From NCBI GenBank assembly GCA_007128515.1, contig SKXI01000197.1:1-5712 (forward strand): a stretch of 5,712 nucleotides of DNA. Reading direction: 5' to 3'. Every line of letters starts with the position of its first letter. Position 1 is the stretch's first letter. The position numbers were made by a program, and so were the translations under genes. The notes under the pieces were generated by a model that saw only the letters and a program-made list of their open reading frames with translations, was not told the origin of the DNA and did no database searches. Of the stretch, positions 1 to 4,841 are shown piece after piece. This stretch comes from Halococcaceae archaeon. Its GTDB lineage: Archaea > Halobacteriota > Halobacteria > Halobacteriales > Halalkalicoccaceae.

Positions 1-1
1 C

Positions 2-33
2 ATATCCGAGTACGCAAAGTGTACGATGGATAT
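2..33. other. Possible weak stem-loop downstream of the small minus-strand gene
   Basis: Bases 2-7 (ATATCC) pair with 28-33 (GGATAT), and inside them GTAC at 10-13 pairs with GTAC at 21-24, leaving a 7-base loop. It lies 5 bases beyond the TAA stop of the gene at 39-293, where a transcript end would be expected. The stem is short and interrupted and there is no clear U-tract, so a terminator role is only a guess. Confidence 0.2.
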
Positions 34-38
34 CGTCT

Positions 39-293
39 TTAGTCGTCCATCGCCGCGATCGGTTGCTGTAGCTGTTTGTCGTCGGCCCGCTCACGCTCCC
101 GGACCGTCTCCCTCGTGACCGCGACTGAGACCTCGTGGAGCACCGAGTAGTACTCCTCCTCGCTCCCGACGAAACCGGACTCGACGGCGATCCTGGGCCA
201 GTCCTCCGGGGACTCGGCGCTCCCCGACTCGATGGCCTCGCGAGCCCCGTCGACGTCCCCCGGACGCACTCCCTCGAACCATCCACCTTCCAT
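39..293 (-). CDS. Small acidic protein of unknown function (84 aa)
   Basis: I do not recognise this protein. It starts MEGGWFEGVRPGDVDGAREA and is rich in Glu, Asp and Arg, as expected of a haloarchaeal cytosolic protein. It has no signal peptide, membrane segment or cysteine, and reads as mostly helical. Noticeable pieces are a PEDWPRIA segment near residue 30, an EEYYSVLHEVSVAVTRE helix in the middle, and a charged tail ending in AAMDD. The ATG at 293 is preferred over an in-frame GTG at 338 because a TATA-like box lies 25-28 bases upstream of the ATG, the leaderless spacing, while the longer form would start inside the divergent promoter region. It diverges from the dehydrogenase gene at 377, so the two may be co-regulated. 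A real gene is likely; its job is unknown. Confidence 0.7.
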   Translation of the reverse strand: MEGGWFEGVRPGDVDGAREAIESGSAESPEDWPRIAVESGFVGSEEEYYSVLHEVSVAVTRETVRERERADDKQLQQPIAAMDD

Positions 294-315
294 GGTGGCC
301 CCTACACTGCTGACC

Positions 316-323
316 GGTAAACC
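316..323 (-). promoter_or_regulatory. TATA-like box for the small minus-strand gene
   Basis: Read on the minus strand this is GGTTTACC, with its TTTA core 25-28 bases upstream of the ATG at 293. That is where an archaeal TATA box sits for a leaderless transcript, and no Shine-Dalgarno precedes the ATG. The match is weak because only four bases are A/T. Confidence 0.4.
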
Positions 324-342
324 ACTCCCGATCGACACAACC

Positions 343-350
343 GTTATCTA
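343..350 (+). promoter_or_regulatory. TATA-like box for the Ldh_2-family dehydrogenase gene
   Basis: The sequence GTTATCTA ends 27 bases before the ATG at 377, the expected archaeal TATA position for a leaderless message. No Shine-Dalgarno is visible before the ATG. It is the most AT-rich spot in the 83-base divergent intergenic region. Confidence 0.5.
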
Positions 351-376
351 CCGGGCATGGGAGTGGGTACTAGCAG

Positions 377-1483
377 ATGGTACGGATCGACCCCGACACG
401 CTGCGGTCGTTCGCTTGCGAACTGGTCGTCGCGCTCGGTACGCCATCGGAGCTCGCAGGACAGGTAGCGGACTCCCTCGTGCGGTCGGACTGCTCCGGTC
501 ACAGCAGCCACGGCGTCATCAGGCTCTCGACGACGTACCACCCGATGATCGAGAGGGGAGAGATGGATCCGGCCGCGCGGCCCCGTGTCGACCGCTCGAA
601 CGGCGTCCTGACCCAGGTGGACGGAGATCACGGTTTCGGTCAGGTCGTCGGACGGGTCGCCGTCGACAGGGCGGTCGACACGGCGCTCGAACACGGTGCC
701 GGGATCGTCGGGGTGCGCAACGCCTCGCATCTCGGCCGGATGGGTGAGTGGGCGGAACGGGCGGCCGAGCGTGGCGTCTTCTACGCGGCGTTCATGAACA
801 CGGGCGGGCTCGCGATCTTCGTCGCCCCGCCGGGGAGCGCGGACAGGCGACTCCCGCCGAACACGCTCTCGTTCGGGATCCCGTCGTTCGGGGCGGTGCC
901 GTTTCCGATCGTCCTCGACATGGCGATCAGCCAGACCGCACACGGGAAGATCACCGAGCGGGCAGTCGAGGGCCAACCCATCCCCGAGGGGTGGGCGATC
1001 GGCGCCTCCGGCGAACCGCTGTCCGACGCCCGGGCGTTCGAAGCCGGCGAGGGAGCGATGCTGCCCCTCGGCGGTTCTCAGGTCGGTCACAAGGGGTTCG
1101 GCCTCGGGATCGTCGCCGAGCTGTTCGCGGGCTGTCTCGGTGACGGCGCGGTCAGCGGACAGGACGTCGAGGGTACCGTGAACAACTCGGCCGTGTTCGT
1201 CTGTATCGACCCGGAGACGGTGGGGTCGGTCGAGGACCATCGGGCGCGCGTGGAGGCGGTCGCCGAGCAGGTTCGCTCGGCCGAGTACCGAAGCGGAATC
1301 GAGACGGGTGAAACGACCTTCGGCGACAGAGCACTCCTCCCGGGCGAGCGGGAGCACCGGTTCCGGTCGAGGAACGAACGGGAGGGCGTTCCGCTCCCCG
1401 CAGAGACGGCGGAGCTGCTCGCGGCGCTCGCCGAGGAGTACGGCGTCGACGACGCGGTTCCCCCGGCGCTACGGGGGAACTGA
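377..1483 (+). CDS. Malate/L-lactate/ureidoglycolate dehydrogenase-type oxidoreductase (Ldh_2 family)
   Basis: A 368-residue cytosolic NAD(P)-dependent oxidoreductase that should interconvert a 2-oxoacid (or a cyclic imino acid, or ureidoglycolate) with its reduced form. Family signatures run in order: GHSSHGVIRL at residues 41-50 (the conserved SHG His is H45, with R49 after it), a DGDHGFGQ segment at 82-89, NASHLGRMGEWAERAAERG at 115-133 (H118), VLDMAISQTAHGK at 179-191 (D181), IPEGWA at 202-207, and PLGGSQVGHKGFGL at 230-243 (K239). It is slightly longer than the roughly 330-360 residues usual for the family; the C-terminal LPGEREHR and following helix look complete. The ATG follows a TATA-like box at leaderless distance. 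The TGA stop is the first triplet of an 86-base palindrome. The family (AllD, ComC, YbiC, DpkA and others) varies widely in substrate, so I give no gene symbol; the family call is firm, the substrate unknown. The PAL-like gene downstream runs in the same direction but appears to have its own promoter. Confidence 0.92.
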   Translation: MVRIDPDTLRSFACELVVALGTPSELAGQVADSLVRSDCSGHSSHGVIRLSTTYHPMIERGEMDPAARPRVDRSNGVLTQVDGDHGFGQVVGRVAVDRAVDTALEHGAGIVGVRNASHLGRMGEWAERAAERGVFYAAFMNTGGLAIFVAPPGSADRRLPPNTLSFGIPSFGAVPFPIVLDMAISQTAHGKITERAVEGQPIPEGWAIGASGEPLSDARAFEAGEGAMLPLGGSQVGHKGFGLGIVAELFAGCLGDGAVSGQDVEGTVNNSAVFVCIDPETVGSVEDHRARVEAVAEQVRSAEYRSGIETGETTFGDRALLPGEREHRFRSRNEREGVPLPAETAELLAALAEEYGVDDAVPPALRGN

Positions 1484-1566
1484 TAGTGATGGTTGCGAGT
1501 CGTTCCGGTATCGACCGCCCGATATCGTGCGGTCGAACCGGTGAACGGTCGCAACCATCACTATCA
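1481..1566. repeat. 86-base near-complete palindrome (foldback or MITE-like element, or terminator hairpin)
   Basis: The outer arms are a perfect 18-base inverted repeat: TGATAGTGATGGTTGCGA at 1481-1498 and its reverse complement at 1549-1566. The inside also pairs: 1501-1504 with 1544-1547, 1505-1509 with 1537-1541, and 1511-1518 with 1529-1536, closing on the palindrome CGATATCG at 1520-1527. The centre of that core (1523.5) is also the centre of the outer arms. Only a few bases bulge, so the whole stretch can form one long hairpin in RNA or a cruciform in DNA. It starts exactly on the TGA stop of the dehydrogenase gene. I see no target-site duplication and no T-tract after it. It could be a transcription terminator or 3'-end stabiliser, or a small non-autonomous mobile element. 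Confidence 0.85.
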
Positions 1567-1590
1567 CTGCACGTCGGCGACCACCGACTG

Positions 1591-1672
1591 ATACGGACTG
1601 CTGTAACTTTTCACCGCTCGGACCGAACGACGGACACCACTCTGACCGGTACGGACGGACAGCAGTCCGTAT
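1591..1672. repeat. 82-base element with perfect 14-base terminal inverted repeats
   Basis: ATACGGACTGCTGT at 1591-1604 is matched by its exact reverse complement at 1659-1672, with a 54-base interior that folds on itself much less well than the neighbouring palindrome. It lies 24 bases after that element and ends 5 bases before the TATA-like box of the PAL-like gene, so its right arm covers the position where archaeal upstream regulators or the BRE would be. It may be a MITE-like insertion or a two-arm operator. No clear target-site duplication flanks it (ACTG on the left, GAAG on the right). Confidence 0.75.
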
Positions 1673-1676
1673 GAAG

Positions 1677-1684
1677 AGTTAAGC
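1677..1684 (+). promoter_or_regulatory. TATA-like box for the PAL-like beta-propeller gene
   Basis: AGTTAAGC lies 26-33 bases upstream of the ATG at 1710 and no Shine-Dalgarno precedes that ATG, which fits leaderless transcription. It abuts the right arm of the inverted repeat at 1591-1672. Confidence 0.4.
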
Positions 1685-1709
1685 TCGTGAACGTCCGTGG
1701 GTCACACCC

Positions 1710-2645
1710 ATGAGCTACGGCAGCGGCGAGTACACGTACGACCTCGTACCGGGATGGGCGAAGCTACCCGAGGGCGCGTCGTTCCGGGACGTCGGCGGCG
1801 TGTGCGTCGACGGGGACGATCGCGTCCTCGTGTTGAACCGCGGCGGACCGCCGGTGATGGTGTTCGACGCGACGGGCGAACGCCTGTCGAGCTGGGGTGA
1901 AGGACACTTCTCGGATCGACCGCACGGGATCGGTCTCGACGCCGAGGGGAACGTCTACTGTACCGACGACGGAAACCACACCGTGCGGAAGTTCTCGCCG
2001 GAGGGCGAGCTCCTGTCGACGCTGGGGACCGAAGGCGAGCCCGCGGAGACCGGTTACCGTCACGAGAGTACGGACCTGTTCGAACGCCTCGCCTCGATCG
2101 ACAGGGCGGCGGGACCGTTCAACGGCCCGACCGGGGTAGCCGTCTCCCCGGCCGGGGAACTCTTCGTCTCGGACGGCTACGGCAACGCGAGAGTCCACGC
2201 GTTCGACCCGGAGGGAGAGCACCTCCGATCCTGGGGGGAGCCCGGGCCCGCACCGGGGGAGTTCAGGCTGCCACACTCGATCGAACGCGATGGCGACGGT
2301 CGACTCTGGGTCGCAGACAGGGAGAACTCCCGGATTCAGGTCTTCGACGCCGACGGGACCTTCGTCGCGGAGTGGACCGACTTGATCCGCCCCACCGACG
2401 TGGTCGTCGACGACGCCGTCTTCGTCTCCGAACTCTGTCGACGGGTCAGCGTCTTCACCACCGACGGGGAGCTGCTGGCGCGGTGGGGGAACGAAGGACA
2501 CCCGGTGGACGATCCCCTGTTCGTCGCGCCACACGCGATCGCCGTCGATTCGAACGGCGACCTCTACGTTGGCGAGGTCTCGTACACGCACAAGGGCATC
2601 GATCGCGGGGCGAGGACGTTACAGAAGTTCGAGCGAACCGGCTGA
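1710..2645 (+). CDS. NHL-repeat beta-propeller, peptidyl-alpha-hydroxyglycine alpha-amidating lyase (PAL)-like
   Basis: A 311-residue protein without signal peptide or membrane segment, made of NHL-type propeller blades. Repeating turns include FDATGERLSSWG (52-63), FSPEGELLSTLG (95-106), FDPEGEHLRSWG (165-176), FDADGTFVAEW (212-222) and FTTDGELLARWG (249-260). It resembles the PAL domain of peptidylglycine alpha-amidating monooxygenase beyond the generic fold: SDGYGNARV (154-162), GEFRLPHS (183-190) and VADRENSRIQVF (201-212) all have close counterparts there. Residues matching the PAL active site are R44, Y157 and the three zinc-binding histidines H72 (PHGI), H189 (PHSI) and H275 (PHAI). 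PAL splits a peptidyl-alpha-hydroxyglycine into a peptide amide and glyoxylate. There is no hydroxylating monooxygenase domain in this protein or elsewhere in the window, so the natural substrate may be another N-acyl alpha-hydroxyglycine-like compound. Met two residues before the last zinc His in animal PAL is Ala here. The fold is sure, a PAL-like lyase likely, the substrate unknown. Confidence 0.85.
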   Translation: MSYGSGEYTYDLVPGWAKLPEGASFRDVGGVCVDGDDRVLVLNRGGPPVMVFDATGERLSSWGEGHFSDRPHGIGLDAEGNVYCTDDGNHTVRKFSPEGELLSTLGTEGEPAETGYRHESTDLFERLASIDRAAGPFNGPTGVAVSPAGELFVSDGYGNARVHAFDPEGEHLRSWGEPGPAPGEFRLPHSIERDGDGRLWVADRENSRIQVFDADGTFVAEWTDLIRPTDVVVDDAVFVSELCRRVSVFTTDGELLARWGNEGHPVDDPLFVAPHAIAVDSNGDLYVGEVSYTHKGIDRGARTLQKFERTG

Positions 2646-2651
2646 GGCGGA

Positions 2652-2679
2652 ACGGCGTGTCGACCGGTCGACACGCCGT
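2652..2679. terminator. Perfect 28-base palindrome between convergent genes, candidate terminator hairpin
   Basis: ACGGCGTGTCGACC at 2652-2665 is followed directly by its exact reverse complement at 2666-2679, with no spacer and two GTCGAC sites inside. It begins 6 bases after the TGA of the PAL-like gene and is about 110 bases beyond the stop of the convergent DsbA-like gene. The position suggests a 3'-end hairpin for the PAL-like gene. No T-run follows on either strand, so intrinsic termination of the usual U-rich archaeal type is not evident; a symmetric protein-binding site is another option. From 2680 to 2789 I see only a 12-base palindrome (CGGGCCGGCCCG, 2766-2777) and no gene. Confidence 0.5.
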
Positions 2680-2789
2680 CCGATGACCCTGGTTGGTCCC
2701 ACGGGCGAACGTCGATCTGTCCGCCGGTAGCGAACGTGGATCCGATGGGGTCGCTCGCCGGTCCTCGGGCCGGCCCGGGATCCGTTCTA

Positions 2790-4130
2790 CTACAGTTCGA
2801 GCGCGTTCGAGAACACCTCGTAGCTCTGGTTGCCGACGATCTCGGTCCTGTGCTCGCCGTCGCGGAAGAGGTGGAACACGGGCGTCCCGGGGATTCCCGC
2901 CTCGATCGCGGCGTCCACGTCGGTCCCGATCCGGCCGCCGTACGTCTCTGACTCCGCATCGGAGCGGACCGCCGCCGCGTCCACGCCGGTTCCCTCGAGG
3001 TACGAGTCGACCTCGTCGAGGATCGATCCCTCGGAGATCGACCCCTGCTGCGAGAAGAGGTGTGACTTCAGCCCCCAGAAGGCCGAGCTGTCGCGTTCGT
3101 AGGTCGCCCAGAGCGCGTGCAGCGCCTCGTCCGCCCAGTCCTCCGTCGAGGGGACCCCCCGCCAGACGAACGAGAGCTCGCCCGCGTCGGTGTCCGACTG
3201 CAGGTCTTGAAACGCCCCCTGGTGGAATTCCGCACAGTTCGGACACGAGGGGTCGTCGAACGCGATGATCGCCGCCGGAGCGGACGTCGGACCCGGTCCG
3301 AGGACCGGCGACTGGTCGATCCCGGCCGCGGCAGGGTGGTCGGGGTCGATCCCCTGGCCACCATCGCCCTCGTCATCGTCGTCTTCGTCGTCTTCCTCTT
3401 CCGTCTCGTCGTCACCATCGTCGTCTTCTTCCTCGGGCGTCTCCGTCTCCTCTTCGGGCGTTTCGGTCTCTTCCGGAGTCTCAGTTTCCTCCTCCGGAGT
3501 CTCCGTCTCTTCGGGGGTCTCCGTCCCTTCGTCCGGAGTCTCCGTCTCCTCTTCGGGGGTCTCCGTCCCTTCGTCCGGAGTCTCCGTCTCCTCTTCGGGG
3601 GTCTCCGTCCCTTCGTCCGGAGTCTCCGTCTCTTCGGGGGTCTCCGTCTCGTCGTTCCCCTCGTCATCTCCCTCCTCCGGAGTCTCCGTCTCCTCTTCGG
3701 GCGTTTCGGTCTCCTCGGGTGTCTCCGTTTCCTCCTCCGGAGTCTCCGTTTCCTCCTCCGGAGTCTCCGTCTCTTCGGGAGTCTCCGTGTCCTCCTCCGG
3801 AGTCCCCTGGTCCGGTGTTTCGGATCCCTCGTCGGAGTCGTCCGAGCTCTCGGTCTCCTCCTCGGGGGTCACGGTTTCCTCGTCGTCTTCTTCGGGCGTC
3901 TCGGTCCTGTCGTCCGACTCGTCCGGTGTCTCGGTTCCGTCATCGCTGTCGTCCCCACTGTACTCCTCGAGGTCGTCGGCGTCGACCGGGTCGAAGTCGC
4001 CATCGCCCTCCTCGTCGGCACAGCCGGCGGCCGCGGCCGCGACGCCGCCGGAGACCAACAGGAACGTCCGCCGCCTCAGGGGAAGCTCCTCGCGGAGCTC
4101 CCGCCATCCACCGTTCTCGCCTGATCCCAT
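2790..4130 (-). CDS. Tat-exported DsbA-like thioredoxin-fold lipoprotein with long acidic repeat stalk
   Basis: A 446-residue cell-surface protein in three parts. Residues 1-37 are a Tat signal with twin arginines (RRRTFLL, R19-R21), an Ala-rich hydrophobic stretch and a lipobox ending AAAGC, so C37 should be lipid-modified and anchor the mature protein outside the membrane. Residues about 60-254 are a low-complexity stalk with about 19 TETP motifs, separated by Glu/Asp/Gly. Residues about 270-446 are a DsbA/Thioredoxin_4-like domain: FDDPSCPNC holds the CXXC redox pair C296/C299, and GIPGTPVFHLF holds the cis-proline loop (P417). The likely role is thiol-disulfide exchange on exported proteins; direction (oxidase, reductase or isomerase) cannot be read from sequence. 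Two TAG codons in tandem end it. The ATG at 4130 has a TATA-like box at leaderless distance, so it appears transcribed separately from the paa genes that end 82 bases upstream. Confidence 0.9.
   Translation of the reverse strand: MGSGENGGWRELREELPLRRRTFLLVSGGVAAAAAGCADEEGDGDFDPVDADDLEEYSGDDSDDGTETPDESDDRTETPEEDDEETVTPEEETESSDDSDEGSETPDQGTPEEDTETPEETETPEEETETPEEETETPEETETPEEETETPEEGDDEGNDETETPEETETPDEGTETPEEETETPDEGTETPEEETETPDEGTETPEETETPEEETETPEETETPEEETETPEEEDDDGDDETEEEDDEDDDDEGDGGQGIDPDHPAAAGIDQSPVLGPGPTSAPAAIIAFDDPSCPNCAEFHQGAFQDLQSDTDAGELSFVWRGVPSTEDWADEALHALWATYERDSSAFWGLKSHLFSQQGSISEGSILDEVDSYLEGTGVDAAAVRSDAESETYGGRIGTDVDAAIEAGIPGTPVFHLFRDGEHRTEIVGNQSYEVFSNALEL
3369..3953 (-). repeat. 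Low-complexity repeat encoding the TETPEE stalk, with 42-base tandem units
   Basis: This stretch encodes residues about 60-254 of the DsbA-like lipoprotein. The cleanest tandem part is 3513-3635: copies start at 3513, 3555 and 3597 with a 42-base period, the third being 39 bases (one codon short). Each full unit encodes the 14 residues EGTETPEEETETPD (in some register). Less regular 18- and 21-base TETPEE units surround it, and the end nearest the catalytic domain becomes nearly pure Asp/Glu. Every length change is a multiple of three. The same DNA read on the plus strand gives long Ser/Val- or Arg/Leu-rich open frames that are artefacts of the repeat. Confidence 0.85.
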
Positions 4131-4154
4131 TGGCTACGGGACAGGCCTGCGGGG

Positions 4155-4160
4155 GATAAA
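4155..4160 (-). promoter_or_regulatory. TATA-like box for the DsbA-like gene
   Basis: On the minus strand this reads TTTATC inside GGTTTATCCCC, 25-30 bases upstream of the ATG at 4130. It is a good archaeal TATA position for a leaderless transcript and no Shine-Dalgarno precedes the ATG. It lies in the 82-base gap after the last paa gene. Confidence 0.6.
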
Positions 4161-4212
4161 CCGCCCGCTTCGTGAACCTGTCCGGCCGGGGAGAACGTCG
4201 TCCGTGGAGATC

Positions 4213-4380
4213 TCACTCGAAGCGCTCGAACGGCTGTTCGCAGCCGTGACAGAAGTGCATCGATCGGCAGAGCGAGGGGCCCTTCGGGTGCTCGCGCTCG
4301 GTCTCCGTCGACCCGCAGTACGGACACTCGGCGGGGGCGTCGCCGTCCGCGACGTCGACGCTCGGGTCGAGGCCCCTCAT
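4213..4380 (-). CDS. PaaD-type zinc-ribbon protein (55 aa), separate from the PaaD MIP18 domain
   Basis: This small protein begins MRGLDPSVDVADGDAPAE and then carries CPYCGS (C19, C22), C38, and CHGCEQPF (C44, C47), ending in PFERFE. The pattern, including the GPSLCRS and CEQPFERF pieces, matches the C-terminal zinc ribbon that in bacterial PaaD follows the MIP18 domain within the same polypeptide. Here it is its own gene: the ATG at 4380 overlaps the TGA of paaD in ATGA, so translation is probably coupled. No close Shine-Dalgarno is visible (the nearest GGAG is about 14 bases upstream), which also favours coupling. The likely role is assisting PaaD in maturation of the phenylacetyl-CoA epoxidase system, inferred from homology and position. 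An open frame continues upstream of this ATG across all of paaD, but that part is an out-of-frame shadow with no family features. Confidence 0.85.
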   Translation of the reverse strand: MRGLDPSVDVADGDAPAECPYCGSTETEREHPKGPSLCRSMHFCHGCEQPFERFE

Positions 4381-4841
4381 ACGCTCAGCCCGAACTCCCG
4401 CAGGCTCTCCCGTCCGCGCTCGGTCACGAGGTCGATCGACCACTCTGGGCTCCAGACGAGTCTGATCTCCGCCGAGTCGACACCGTCCACAGACGCGGCC
4501 GCCTCGCGGATCTCGTCGGTGAGCATCTTCCGCGCCGGACAGCCCGTGTAGGTGAGCGTCATCGTCACCGTCGCGTGGGTCTCCCCTCCCTCCTCGGTCC
4601 CCTCGACCGCCACGTCGTAGATCAGCCCGAGGTCGACGATACTCACCGGCATCTCGGGGTCCTCGATCCCGTAAAGGGTCTCCCAGACGCGAGCTTCGAT
4701 CCCCTCGCTTCCCTCGCCCGTGTTCGGAAGCTCGGTGTGCCCCTCGCCCTCGCGGTACTCGGTGTACGCACAGGGAGTCGGCTCCTCGGAGAACGTCCCG
4801 TCCTCGCGTACCCCGTCGTCGAGGTCGGACCTGCCACTCAT
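4377..4841 (-). CDS. paaD: Phenylacetyl-CoA epoxidase accessory protein PaaD, MIP18 (DUF59) domain
   Basis: A 154-residue MIP18/DUF59-family protein. The core runs from about residue 48: the family signature DPEMPVSIVDLGLIYDV at 61-77, the conserved cysteine in TYTGCPA (C101), and a PaaD-like end with VWSPEWSIDLVTERGRESL and LREFGLSV. PaaD is not part of the oxygenase itself; it is thought to help assemble iron or Fe-S centres of the Paa epoxidase/reductase system. The protein stops where bacterial PaaD would continue into its zinc ribbon; that part is the next gene, overlapping by 4 bases. An N-terminal extension of about 46 residues with PTPCAYTEYREGEGHTEL is longer than I recall for bacterial PaaD. 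The ATG overlaps the paaC stop (ATGA) and has a GGGGTGA Shine-Dalgarno. PaaD is favoured over a general SufT-type protein because of the neighbours and the C-terminal motif. Confidence 0.9.
   Translation of the reverse strand: MSGRSDLDDGVREDGTFSEEPTPCAYTEYREGEGHTELPNTGEGSEGIEARVWETLYGIEDPEMPVSIVDLGLIYDVAVEGTEEGGETHATVTMTLTYTGCPARKMLTDEIREAAASVDGVDSAEIRLVWSPEWSIDLVTERGRESLREFGLSV

Noticed and set aside
294..338. Longer form of the small minus-strand protein starting at GTG 338
   Set aside because: It would start inside the divergent promoter region, while the ATG at 293 has a TATA-like box at leaderless distance.
344..1357. A 337-codon open frame on the minus strand opposite the dehydrogenase gene
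   Set aside because: Arg/Asp-rich translation without family motifs; long antisense frames are expected in GC-rich DNA, and the plus strand carries an unambiguous Ldh_2 protein.
1764..2591. A 275-codon minus-strand frame opposite the PAL-like gene
   Set aside because: A shadow frame without motifs, opposite a clear NHL-propeller protein.
3513..3635. Regular 42-base repeats considered as a CRISPR or satellite array
   Set aside because: The units are directly tandem without unique spacers and keep the reading frame of the lipoprotein stalk.
4139..4183. 7-base inverted repeat (GGACAGG / CCTGTCC) around the TATA-like box of the DsbA-like gene
   Set aside because: Short arms 31 bases apart in GC-rich DNA are likely by chance, and neither arm shows further symmetry.
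3117..4551. Long plus-strand open frames (335 and 428 codons) across the repeat region
   Set aside because: Their Arg/Leu- or Ser/Val-repeat translations mirror the TETPEE coding repeat on the other strand; the minus strand has a signal peptide, lipobox and a CXXC domain.
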